From NCBI GenBank assembly GCA_963556495.2, contig OY747710.1, forward strand, positions 34,455,000 to 34,518,999: a stretch of DNA of 64,000 nucleotides, in the 5' to 3' direction. Positions 11,803 to 23,685 of this stretch are shown piece by piece (the first letter of the stretch is position 1; every line of letters begins with the position of its first letter). Below the pieces are notes generated by a model that was not told where the DNA came from, did not search any database, and was given only the letters and a program-made list of their open reading frames with translations. The position numbers and the translations under genes were made by a program. Source of the stretch: Valencia hispanica (taxonomy: Eukaryota; Chordata; Actinopteri; Cyprinodontiformes; Valenciidae).

Positions 11803-12060
11803 AGCCGCAATGAAGCTAAGCTAACTAAGCTAGCGAGACCTTACCACCCCAAGAAAAACTGTGTGAAACACAAGGAGTTCCCAAAACGTAAAGTACACCA
11901 CCTCAAAACGTGTGTTTTAGTGTGCTTGTGTGTTAAAATAACCTAGAAAGGCCTCAGCACAGAGAAAATAAGATCGTTTCAAGAGAGTCTGAACACCAAA
12001 CAGCTACAGTCAGGGACTGCAACAGCGACAATAGGAAATGACGCAATACGGCTTACCCCG
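11803..12060 (-). promoter_or_regulatory. L2 LINE 5'UTR
   Basis: Precedes the ORF1 ATG on the minus strand. G/C content rises here, and the text holds 'gctagcttagttagcttagc' repeats just before the start codon. LINE 5'UTRs of this kind carry an internal promoter in the family; no specific motif is identified. The outer boundary is an estimate from where the text becomes A/T-rich. Confidence 0.55.
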
Positions 12061-14185
12061 TCACAGATTCCAAGGAATGTGCTGTGATCTGATTTATATC
12101 CCCAAATTGAAACAGACAAACCAATTTACACTATTACAATTGTCATATCTCGACCATTCATGTTCATATTGGACACTAACTGTGTGTCCTTGACTTTTGC
12201 CATCAAACTTGGAGTTACTCCTGCTTTAGACCTGCTTTTTGGGGCCTGGTGGCAATAGGTGTTATAACTGCAAAGAAATAGGAATGTTCTGAAAGTGGAA
12301 GGAAGAGAGAAGTATGGACCCTGCTTTACATCTTCACTGTAATTTAAAGATAGGCTTTTTTCACTAACTCTTTGAGCTGATGGGTATGTGTGTGTGTGTA
12401 TTTTTTAAGACCTTGTGGCTTCTCAAGAGCATTTTGTCACTGTCCTTGCAGAGAATTTATTGTCTTTGTTGTGTTAATCTGAAATTAATTTGCACTCAAA
12501 CTCATCTTTCTTCTTGGCTCAGTGTTAAAACACTCTTATAATTACATGCCCCCCACATGAAAACCAAGAACTAAGACACTGATATCATGAGTTGAGCTAT
12601 TTTAATTCCGCAGGTACTTAAGAGCCTCCTCTCTCCCTTTGTTTCCTCAAATCTCCGCCTTCTCTCCTTCCCTCCCTCTTTCACTCCCAACTTATCTTGC
12701 AAGGTAATAAAACAAAAAATTCCCATGCGTAGGGCTTAAGCAAAAAGGTATTTGCCTGAGGGGAAACAGTAACAAGCATTGTATTGCTACACATTTACTC
12801 GTGTACTTTCGCAGTAGGTCAACTTGTGTTCTTGAATCACGTTAACACTGGTTAATGCGAGTTGAAGCCTGACAGAGCGGTGTCAATGAAAAGGCACTGA
12901 TGATGAACGGAGAACATATTACACAATACACACAGTAAACACATCACAAGTATATTGAGTGGCTCGTGCATTTAAAGTATTTCACTTCAAACATTGGTAA
13001 ATTTCCCTGTAGGGGCTAAAACACACAAAGGCGCATGCAAACACACATGCTGGAGCTGTTAACAAGATTTGTTTTGCATTAGTGCATTCTGACAGGGAGT
13101 ATTTGTAATATGAAAGTATTTAGGACTACCTGCTAACATCTGCTATTGATCACAGCTGTGTGTGTCCAACTTTGTTCACAGTGAGAGCTGCTAATAACCT
13201 TATCAGCCATCTTTTAGTTTAACTTCAGACTGCTGTTTGTTGTTAAAGATTTTTTTTAATGAGAGGGGGATGAATTATCTCGCCCACTGCTGCAGGAGCC
13301 ATCTTTTTAGTGATTTCATGCAGTGTTGACTGGTACAGAGAAGGCCTCAGAGGTCATTGGCCCTGGGCAGAAATTCTTTCTGTGACACCTCATGTGGTAC
13401 TCGTCGAGATAAGCAAACAGAGAGCTAGACCCACTGCTGAATATAATTAGGATGAACAAACAGGTCTCTAATAAAAATGTTATTGTCTGCTGTGATGTTT
13501 GAGAATGGGATAAAATGTGTTTGGAGCATTGATTTAATTATTTCACGTAACCCATTTATCAACTGTAGCATAAGAGGCTTGAATAGTTTAAGGGGCCCCT
13601 ATCAAAATGTTTTAAAGCCAAAGAAACTAAAAATCTGAAATTTCTGAAGGCATTCACAAAATTTATTATTTAATAAGAGGGAGAAAAGGGCACTTTCTTT
13701 GAGTTGCATGGCTGCTTGTTGGAGACACAGAAAAAGGAAAGCATGAGCTGTTTTGTTGCAAAAATGCTCTATGCAGGCAACATGGATGGGCTCTTTGGAA
13801 GCAACAATTTAAGAGGATGAGTTTTGAGCCAAATGAACAAGGAAGTGTTTGACTGAAGCTGTAGTCTAACTGTATAATAGTATTTTAACTCCCTTTTAAT
13901 ACACCATGTATTTAACATTGTTCAATATTTTTATTTTTATTTTTTAGGATGTTGTTCTGGAGAAACAAACAACAAATGAATGTATAGAGTGGCATTACAG
14001 GGGATGTCCTTAGAATAACATTTTGACTTTTAGGTTATTGTATTGCCTTTTAGAATTTGTGTAAATACTGGACTTATTATGTGGAGAAAAGTTGTATTTT
14101 CACAATCACCGCATGATTTGAAAATATAAAGTAGGCTGTACTGGTGACAGAGTTGTTTTAAGAAACTTATTGATACATGCCTGTA
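12061..14185. other. Unique DNA; possible conserved element at 13230-13460
   Basis: No gene or recognised repeat. The stretch 13230-13460 is more complex and less A/T-biased than its surroundings, with words such as 'gcaggagccatctttttag' and 'ggcctcagaggtcattgg', as often seen in conserved non-coding elements. This is an impression from one sequence only. Confidence 0.3.
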
Positions 14186-14470
14186 AGGCAAAGCAAGGCA
14201 ACTTTAATTGTATAGCACACTTTCAACAACAAGTTGATTCAAGGTGCTTTACATGATTAACAGGTAAAATATAAAAAAGCAGTAAAACACAGTCAAAGCA
14301 TATAAAGTAACAACAGCAATAAAGCATATAAAGTAAAAACAGCAATAAAGCAAGAAGCATACACAGATACAACAAGGCATCTGTAGATATCAGAGTAATA
14401 ATGCTTGTTAAAACTGGAGCACAAATTGCGACATCTATTGGAATACTGTTTATGTTTTGGTGTTTGGAAC
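14186..14470 (-). mobile_element. LINE 3' end fragment
   Basis: In reverse complement the text reads 'gtaaagcaccttgaatcaa', then 'atacaattaaagttgccttgctttgcc', close to the tail of the LINE at 55106-55862 ('gtaaagcactttgaattgtc', 'cttgccttgcc'). It is a short 5'-truncated minus-strand copy. The 88-codon frame inside it is not meaningful. Confidence 0.65.
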
Positions 14471-15961
14471 AACAGTCACAAGCAGTCATTACTCTTTGTG
14501 ATAAATGAAGGCATACTGGGCTTGTGACACAGTGCTTTCAATTGCTCCAGAAGATGTGGATTTTTTAGGTCTTCATGATATTGCTCTGAAGCATTGCTAA
14601 TGATCTTTTCTAATTGCTGGATGTATGGACATTTAAATCGTCAATTTATGAATTTGAGTTTGAGCTGGAGACAATATTTTTGTCTTGAGTCGCTATTGTG
14701 TTATGGCATTTTAGCTTGAGTTTGGTTTTACTGCTTTGTGCTTGTTTTTATTTATTTCAGGCTGTTTTACATATTTCTGATTTCTTTCATGAAATGACCA
14801 TAACTTTTGAGATCTACAAGGCTGAATACAACTGGAAAGTTGCAAAAAATAATGACATACACCCTTTAGTTAAAAAGGAGGGATCAGAATTGTCTTGACA
14901 ACGGATTGTTTATTCACTTAGACCACCTATTTTGAGTTTAATATCTGTAAGGGAGATTTGTTTGAGATTTTATGCCTTTCTACTTGTGGTCATTATCGAC
15001 TTGGAGGAATGTTAATTTTAAATAAAATACACTGTATGTTACTTACTAACAAGCTCATTATAACCTGATATGTGTCATCTCCTGACCCGCTGCTTCACAA
15101 TCTTTCACCTGCCATCCCTGCTCTGCCTAATGTACACAATCTAATGGAGCGAAACTGCCGTGCAAGATATGGAAAGCTGTACTAATTGTCTGTCTTCCCA
15201 TTGACTGAAGGCTAAGCGTGTGTACAGAGTCTCTCCAACAGCGAGAGCTGCTGTCTGCTGACTGACATGACCTGCTGCTAAAGCCATAGCAATAATCATA
15301 AAGATTAGGTTAACAGTGGGAAATGGCTGTGGAACACAAGAGTTCACAGTGGGCTAGAAGAAACAACTTGTGAAAGATTGCTTTGCCTGATGTTTTAGCC
15401 ATAAAAGTGAAGCACATTTTCATTGGCTTTTGTAAGATTTCAGATTATTTGGATAGCAAAGCACATCCCATAGCTTTTGAGTGTGTGCAATCTCGTAAAT
15501 TCATTAAGTGTATTTAGAGGTGCGGTGCATACACACACAGAAGCATGTGCATAATGTGTCCACTAATAACTTTAATAGGTATTAGCCACATCAAATGTTA
15601 CCTATTAGTATTCCAATTCTAATACAATGATACACAAATTTACAGTGAAGAAAACTATGTTCAAATTAAGAAAAAAAAACATGATTATTGTCACACTATA
15701 TATTTCAATGTGAAAGATCTGTATACATTTTCAGTGAAGTTGCCTCCCTTGTTACAATGAAATTGTTCTTTGTTCAGTAGCATAATCTAATTCTGAAAAA
15801 TGTCCTTCGGTGTTTAACAGTGGTGATTTTTTTTGCTGCCTCCCTTACAATCATTCAAACTATGCATTGTGACAAATTAAATCTTGACCTTTGTATCACG
15901 GTTCCATTTGGAAAGGCGTTTGAGCATGTATTAGATATCTTTGATATACAAATTTAAGTCC
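14471..15961. other. No recognisable feature
   Basis: A/T-rich unique-looking DNA. Short frames at 14698-14898 and 15141-15347 show no domain. Nothing ties them to promoters or splice sites. Confidence 0.45.
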
Positions 15962-16725
15962 ATGTACTAGTACACATTTCGTCCTCACTAGTAAGACAAT
16001 TTTGCACACTAGTATAATACTAGGGTGCACTAGTATAATGACTGTGTGTTACTTGTCACGTTTTTTCCTCTACTAGTGCCACTTTTGGACTACTAGTATG
16101 CAATCAAACCTTACTAGTAAACTGCTGTGCTGCACTAGTGACACTACTAGACCCAACAAGTAGGCATGTGTCACGCACTACTAGCCTCCTGGACCCTACT
16201 AGTAGTGCAAAAATGCCCACTACTAGCACTAGTAAGGCATTTTGACTTCACTAGAGCTACTGTTAAGATACAAAATGTCCACTAGTAGTACTGGTGGAGT
16301 GGGTTTTGTCTAGTTGCGAACTAGTGATGCGCAGATCCCCACTAGAACAGCCAAAGTCTTTACATGTGACGTTCACAAGCTCACAAGTGAGACAACCTGT
16401 CTTCTGCTAGTCACACTAGTAAAAAACAAAACCGTGCCACTATTAACACTAGTGAACATTTTTGATGTCACTAATACTACTAGTAAGGTGTAAAAGTCCC
16501 CTACTTGTGCTACTAGTGGATATTTTGCCACTTACTAGTGCTACTAGTACACATTTTGGACCTTACTTGTAGTACTAGTAGACATGTTGCCCTCTTCTAG
16601 TGGTACTAGTAAGATAAAAAAAGTCTCACTAGTGCTACTAGTAGACTTTTTGGCTTTAACTAGTTGTACTAGTAAAACCATAATATTCTCACTAGTGTTA
16701 ATAGTGGACATTCTAGCCTTTACAA
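15962..16725. repeat. ACTAGT-based minisatellite
   Basis: About 760 bp packed with the palindrome ACTAGT and half-versions of it. The best-preserved units near 16500-16720 are about 31 bp, of the form 'ctagtgctactagta' plus a spacer such as 'cacattttggacctta'. Spacers vary while the ctagt/actagta core is kept. There are roughly two dozen degenerate units. It abuts the (AT)n tract at 16756. Confidence 0.9.
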
Positions 16726-16752
16726 GCTAACATGTAAGTTGCAATGTGCAGT

Positions 16753-17545
<793 letters not shown>

Positions 17546-17706
17546 CAAAGGTGTCAAGTAACGAAGTACAAATACTTTGTTACCTTACTTATGTAGAAAT
17601 TTTGGGTATTTATACTTTACTGAAGTAATTATCTATGGGTCTCATTTTTACTTCTACTCATTACATTTTCACGCAAATATATGTACTTTCTACTCCTTAC
17701 ATTTTA
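17546..17706 (+). mobile_element. Tol2-like hAT relic, left end
   Basis: Begins 'caaaggtgtcaagtaacg' and goes on with 'gaagtacaaatactttgtta', then 'tgggtatttatactttactg'. The repeated tact/agta words strongly resemble the left end of Tol2-type hAT elements. It interrupts the Tc1 relic before it and is itself interrupted after 17706. Its body resumes at 19485. Confidence 0.75.
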
Positions 17707-19472
17707 TTTTATTTATTTTTATTTTATTTAATTTTTTTAAAAGAAGAGAGAAAGGTAGAGAGGAGAAGAAAAAGAGGACAGAAATACATCACATGGACAG
17801 CAACAGCATCTGCTGTTCAGTAAAAAAAATAATATATATATATATATATATATAACCAGCTGCTACACCTGTAAGGAGACAGAGAACCACCTGCAACATC
17901 ATCGAGAAAAGCAAAGTTGACAGTCATCAGAAGCGCCTCTAAATAGACAGACAGGCTTGGAGAAAGCTCATGAATTGCATCAGAACCGTAGGCAACCCAG
18001 AGAAAGAGCATGGTCATATCTGGCTGTCAATGAATAATACCACAGGACAACATAGTGACTTCATCGACAAGCAAAATATCCGGTATAAGAAGTGATAAGC
18101 AACGGTTGTGATCATGCGATTGCGACCCAGCCCCTTCCGGGGCCGGACGCAGACCATAGGTCCCCCAGGGCCCAAAACACCAGTAACCATCCCGGAGCCT
18201 GACTCCCCGTCATTCCACCGGGGAGACAGCCACGCATCTGCCCAGAGGGCGGCAGAGGAAGGCCCCGGTCAGGGAACCGGACTGCCCTGAGACAAGGCCC
18301 TCAGGGAGGCAGGGACAGCGACCCGCCAGCTCCCCGGAAGCAGATAGAGCGCCGGGCCCAGGGCCCTGGGGACCCGAGAGCCCCCCATCCCCCAAAGGCA
18401 GAGGCACTGAACAGGACCCGGAGGAACCAGGCCAACCCGGACGGCCACCCAGCGGGCGGCCAGTGCCCACTCCGATGTCCCAGCCAGGCACCCCCAGGAC
18501 CTCCGCCATCTCCCGAACACCCCCCCCACCCCATCCTTCAAATACCCCACCCCCACACCCTCACGGTTTCTGCCACCCAACCACAACCCTCTCCCAACTA
18601 CCCATAAGAGCTGGGGGGAGAGGGGAACGGGGATAATGGACTGGGGGAAGGGGCCCACAAGTTATTTGTGTGGTCCCCCCACCTCCAGAGGGTGAGCCGC
18701 TCTAGTGGTAGCACTATGCGCCCCCGTTTCCCGGGACCGCTACCGGGCAGGACAAGCGGGAGTAGCCACGCCCAGAGCATTCAGAGGCCGCGGTACAGGG
18801 GAGGCAGCCCACCCCGGAAAACACCCAGCAGAGGCACACCCGGGAGAGGAGAACAGCGCAGGAGAGGCGGGCAGGCCCTGACCCAGGGCCCACCGACCAC
18901 AAACCAACCCCCACCGCCTCCAAAAAGGCAGCAAACACGCACACATTCATTCCCACATGCACACAGACTCTAACCCTGACCCCAAAATAAATTCATACAT
19001 GCACAAACATCCCCCTCCGCATACTATGCACACAGTCTCTCATACCCCCTGATCCCCCGCCAAAACCCCCAGTGGAAACCTCCCCTGACCACCTCACCAA
19101 TCCCTAACCCCCCCCCCATCCCCCCACCTTATCTCCGATACCCAGTAACAGTCCACCCCTAACTCCACCCATACTACCCCCTAGCTAGTCCCCCCCCCGA
19201 ACTCCTCCCCTACCTAGCACCCCCCCCCCCCTCAACACTCCTCTCTGATCCCTAAGCCCAACCCAACCAACCATACCCCATCCCCCATGTATTAATTCCA
19301 CCCACAGGGCCTGGGATACCAACCGGACACCGGAGCATGCACCAACCCACCCCCCGCGGCAGCACACCCGAGCTACCCCAGACCTCCCCGGCCCGGCCAA
19401 CCCCCGCCCGGAGGAGGGACAGCTCCCGGACCCCCAGGCCAAGGACCCCCGCCCCGTCCCTCCCGCAAGGAG
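17707..19472 (-). mobile_element. GC-rich retro-insertion with 12-bp target duplication
   Basis: Flanked by the 12-bp direct repeat CCTTACATTTTA at 17695-17706 and 19473-19484, marking it as an insertion into the hAT. On the minus strand it ends in an A-rich tail (left edge) and its body is G-rich with long G runs; the plus strand shows C runs. An (AT)n run sits at about 17833-17854. These traits fit a 5'-truncated LINE copy made mostly of a G-rich 3'UTR, as suggested by 51080-51350. I find no RT frame. The several long open frames in both strands come from skewed composition. Confidence 0.7.
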
Positions 19473-19484
19473 CCTTACATTTTA

Positions 19485-20013
19485 AAAATAGCCTCGTTAC
19501 TCCTGCTTTATTAAGTCTTTTAGACGCACATGCGGCAACTGGATAGAATTTCACAGTGGTTTGATCCTAATTTTAAACATCTACCATTCTGACACCCGCT
19601 TGTATGTGATTCACAGCCCTGACCATTTGGTGCACACGCGTGGACATTTTTAGGTTTGAGTTGAAGCGCGGAGTACAAGTAACTGAATCAAAACATTTAT
19701 AATAAGAGGATTCCCATGAAGCCATCTGAGCATCATCTCAGACCGGGAGGCTTTGGAACGTGACTGTTACCGGTGCGGCTGGTTAGGGCTAGGGTGACGC
19801 ACTTCAAAGAGCCCGGTGTTGTGCCAACCAGCCATGCGAAAGAGCGCATGCTCCGACATTTTCTGCTACTGAAGCGATATGAAGCTGGGTTCAGAGAGTC
19901 TTTCCGACTTCTGATCACTTGAATCAGAGAAATGTTCTCTGATTTCAACACTTTGGCCGAAGTGGAGCTTTTAGTTCCAGCCTCCAGTGCGTCAGTTGGA
20001 TTCAGCCTCAAGA
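19485..20013 (+). mobile_element. Tol2-like hAT relic, body
   Basis: Continues the hAT left end across the insertion ('aaaaatagcctcgttactcc'). It shares words with 1441-1900, such as 'gccctgaccatttggtgca', 'catctgagcatcat', 'tgaatcagagaaatgttct' and 'ttggccgaagtgg'. No transposase domain is readable, and the right end was not found. Confidence 0.55.
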
Positions 20014-20110
20014 ACAGTGGTTCCCAACCTGAGGTTCATGGGCCACAACGCGGTCATTAGAGATTGAAGGTCTGCACAATCTTGTCTGTGCTGAGGTTGT
20101 AAGACTTTTG
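20014..20110 (+). mobile_element. Second hAT-type end
   Basis: The word 'cagtggttcccaacctg' followed by 'aggttcatgggcca' is a hAT terminal motif type. Only the first hundred bases are evident before the AT tract, so this is a truncated end. Confidence 0.5.
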
Positions 20111-20126
20111 GTGATGTATATGTATA

Positions 20127-20205
<79 letters not shown>
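20111..20205. repeat. (AT)n microsatellite
   Basis: Interrupted TA/GTATA repeats, separating two hAT-like relics. Confidence 0.95.
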
Positions 20206-20210
<5 letters not shown>

Positions 20211-20924
20211 GCCATAATTTGTTTTAAACGCAATTAACGCATGCACAGAGTGACCTGCCCTGTTTACCCCACAATTAAACCCACGCTCCTTTCAGTGCTC
20301 GCTTGTCACGTAAACAGCATGACAACAGCATGACAGCATGACAACTGTTTGATAACTGCAAATAATAACAGTGGGAACCAGGGAGTAATGTAAAGGTTCG
20401 GTGTTGATAAATAAATAATCCTTCTATTAGTCAGAACATTTCAATTAAAGAATAATTAATTCCTCCCAGTGAGACAATATGTGTTGTTGTAGCTCATATT
20501 ATTTAATTTTTCAAGGAGCTATTGTAGATCCTGATGGCTGTAAGCAGGAATGATCTCCTGAAGCAGTCTGTGTTGCAGCAAAACTGAAGAAGCCTCTGAC
20601 CGAAGACACCATTGTTGTAGGATAGTCCCATAAAGAGGATCCTCAGGGTTGTCCAAAATTGAATAAGAAACTGTCAGATTTACATTCAGAAAATGTTAAC
20701 CAGTTAGTTTGCCTTAGCAACTGGCTAAAAGATTAATAGGTAAGAAGCGCCACGTGTAAATGTGATTGTGGAATTCAAAACAAAAGTTCCATGCATCTCT
20801 CCTGTATTTCCTTTAAAAAAAGAGCAACAGCTTCCAGTTTTGTCCATTATTTACACCAAAAATGTTACTTTTTTGGTCATATTTGGGAATTATAATTAAT
20901 CATGATTAATTTACAGCCACCCTG
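20206..20924 (+). mobile_element. Possible hAT relic ending at 20924
   Basis: The text 'ttaaacgcaattaacgcatg' at the left and 'aattaatcatgattaat' followed by 'ttacagccaccctg' at the right are typical of fish hAT elements whose TIR starts CAGGGTGGC in reverse complement. The left end is lost in the AT tract. The right end falls within the first copy of the tandem duplication at 20772-21523, so the duplication includes it. Confidence 0.4.
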
Positions 20925-21523
20925 TGATTAATTAATTTATATATATACACACACACACAAATAAAGGTTTGATTTTTAACATTTCACTGCATACGATGAT
21001 GCTACTGGAATACAAATATATTTTATATCCACTACTTTTATTGTTTATAAAGTATCAGTTCAAACATTGACACAGCTATCTATTGATTTAAAAAAATAGG
21101 TGTCTTGGAACATAAACGTGTTCCCTTAGGTCCTAAAACTGTGGTATAATTCAAAACAAAAGTTCCATGCATCTCTCCTGTATTTCCTTTAAAAAAAGAG
21201 CAACAGCTTCCAGTTTTGTCCATTATTTACACCAAAAATGTTACTTTTTTGGTCATATTTGGGAATTATAATTAATCATGATTAATTTACAGCCACCCTG
21301 TGATTAATTAATTTATATATATACACACACACACAAATAAAGGTTTGATTTTTAACATTTCACTGCATACGATGATGCTACTGGAATACAAATATATTTT
21401 ATATCCACTACTTTTATTGTTTATAAAGTATCAGTTCAAACATTGACACAGCTATCTATTGATTTAAAAAAATAGGTGTCTTGGAACATAAACGTGTTCC
21501 CTTAGGTCCTAAAACTGTGGTAT
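20772..21523. repeat. 376-bp tandem direct duplication
   Basis: Copy 1 is 20772-21147 and copy 2 is 21148-21523. Read side by side they show no difference, including the short (AC)n run and the A-runs. The unit includes the hAT end 'cagccaccctg' and unrelated flanking DNA, so it is a segmental tandem copy, not a transposition. It is either very recent or an assembly artefact. Confidence 0.95.
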
Positions 21524-23599
21524 ACCGTACACAAAAAGAAAAGACAACAGTACACTGTTGTTGAAAACTCTTTTCAAAGCACTACACTGAGAAACTTGTC
21601 ATGCAAATAAGTGTGACAGATCTCTTCATAGAGGAAAAACAACAAAGTAACAAACAGAACAATGCTTATGAGAAACAAAACTTGTGAAGATGACATTCTG
21701 TCACTAATTGAATCTGATGGCAAGACAGAAATAGAGAAATGTTTTCATTTGTTATACAAAAACAACTTTTATTATACATAATTCACTTTATGCACATTTT
21801 GTTGTTGCAATTCACACTGTATAACTCTCTGAATTATAATTCTGAATATGCAAAAGCTTTTAATAATTTAACACATCAGTGTTTATTTTCAACAAGCCAT
21901 TGCAAAAAAGAATTTGTTTGAATTTTATTTCAGTTTTGATTATGTGCCTTTTCTTCTCCGTGTAGAAAGAATGCTATTTGAAAAAGAAAAAAATATATAT
22001 TATTTTTAACTTTGAAAAATCTACATTTATCTGGAGCAGGAATTGATTTGGTTTATAAACATTTTTGCTCATAAACAATTTTCACCTCTCTTACATTAGT
22101 TTCTTGAATTATTTTATCTGTGATTATTTGTTTGCTTCAGCTCACTAATATCCTTGTATTGACACCATATCTAAGAGATTTTATCATGAGTGTCTTGATT
22201 CATGTCTGTTATATTTATTTCCAACTTGTGGTCGGCAGCTTTTAACTGTTACATGTCTGACACAAACCTCAGTGAGTCACCAAACAACAGCCTATGTATT
22301 ATTCTTCCACTTTACACTGCCTGCTCTCTGTGATAACATCTAGCACACATTGCATTTGACTTGTACGTTACTCACACCAACCTCAAAAGGGTGGTTGCTA
22401 CGTTTTACACACTAACATGCACTAAAGTTTCTGGTTTATATTATTCCTTCTTTCTGTAAAATGAGAAAAGGCATACATGATACCATCTACCAGCCACAGT
22501 TGGGCTCTGCTTTTGTGTTAGCATAAAACCACATTTGTTTCCTGAAACGTCTGAAAGAAAGAGAACAAGGCACCACAATGCAAGTGTCCTTTGAATGTGT
22601 TTGCCCAAATGCATGTATGTGTGTGGGGAATCCATGTGGTGCTATCTGGCACTGTTAGGAGTTTACTTAACAACCCAAATAGGATTTCCTAAAAACAGAA
22701 ACAGAAAATAAATCAGCAAGTTTGATATATACCTTGTCTGAGCTTGCATGTCTTTCAAGACAGTCCAGCACTCCAGTTATTAGCTATTATAATTATTCAG
22801 CACAACAGCAAGTGATTGCTCCAAGACTAAAACTAATAACATTTCCAATGTTGTACAGTCCTTTGTTTGAATTTTATTTCTGTTCTGTAAGTATAATGAT
22901 TATTGCCACAATATGTGTGGCACAGTTTCATCTATGACAGACACTAGCACTTACTGTAAAACAATAAATAAATACATAAATAAAATAATGTTGTTCCTTG
23001 ATGCAGCCACAGAGCTCTAGTTTCCTGATATTTGCAGTCAACAGTAGAGAATGTAGAAAAGCTGAAACTCAAGGTAAAAATGTATTTCCATGTGTTTTCA
23101 TTGTCAACTAGCACACTTTTGCTGAAAGCTTTTTGTAGGATGGCTTATTATTATTTGATTTATTTATAGCCTGATCATTTAACGTAACACCTTGACAAAT
23201 GTTTTGCTTTTAACAATGAGTTTAACAAAACTATCACACATACCACTTATTTTCCATTTTTTTATTCACTAAAAAGAAAAAATAGATTAGAGCGTTATGT
23301 ATTTGATCATCTTGTATGTCACAAAGACTCACTATTTACAGACTGTTATCTGAGGCTGTTTTGTCTCTACACTGTCATTTCAGTAGATGACAAACTAGCA
23401 AAATGCATTATCATAGGTAGCTCCATCCACCTGGAACATTTTATAGCAGGATCTAAAGGTGTCCAGTTTCATTCTAGTGGGATGTCTTATGAAGGGTTTT
23501 TGAAAAAAAATCTACAAAAATTTGAAGAATTATTTTCAATACTATTTTGATTTGTTTTCTTTGTAAAAAGTAAATTTTTATACTGTATTATGAATTAAA
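21524..23599. other. No recognisable feature
   Basis: A/T-rich unique-looking DNA. Open frames at 21739-21921, 22441-22635 and 22722-22937 are short and lack domains. I see no promoter or splice structure. Confidence 0.45.
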
Positions 23600-23685
23600 C
23601 AGGTCCCTCTTGAAAATGAGACCTTGCTTATCAACGTGTCTCACCTGTATAAATAAAGGTAATGAATGAATAAATTTTATTATAC
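23600..23685 (+). mobile_element. LINE 3' tail fragment
   Basis: The text 'aggtccctcttgaaaatgag' followed by 'acctgtataaataaaggtaa' and 'tgaatgaataaa' matches the usual form of a fish LINE 3' end with short tail repeats. Upstream text near 23430-23500 might be its decayed C-terminal coding end, but no frame is kept. Confidence 0.5.

Larger units (their letters stand above)
7429..12060 (-). mobile_element. Near full-length L2-clade LINE
   Basis: A minus-strand non-LTR retrotransposon of about 4.6 kb. In reading order it has a 5'UTR (about 12060-11803), ORF1 with N-terminal zinc/coiled-coil and SGNH esterase parts, an AP endonuclease, a reverse transcriptase, and a 3'UTR (8147-7442) ending in the GAATT-type words common at fish L2 ends next to a homopolymer. 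Mechanism is known for the clade: the endonuclease nicks DNA and the RT primes on the nick. This copy is dead: nonsense codon and frameshift in ORF1, deletions in ORF2, and loss of the RT catalytic box. Relatives lie at 29795-30400 and 37265-39060. Confidence 0.92.

Noticed and set aside
15962..16725. Possible CRISPR array from regularly spaced ACTAGT units
   Set aside because: Repeats are short, degenerate and palindromic with related spacers, and the DNA is vertebrate. It is a minisatellite.
18108..19554. Many long open frames on both strands in the C/G-rich block
   Set aside because: Skewed composition removes stop codons. No domain, start context or splice support; the block is a retro-insertion with target duplication.
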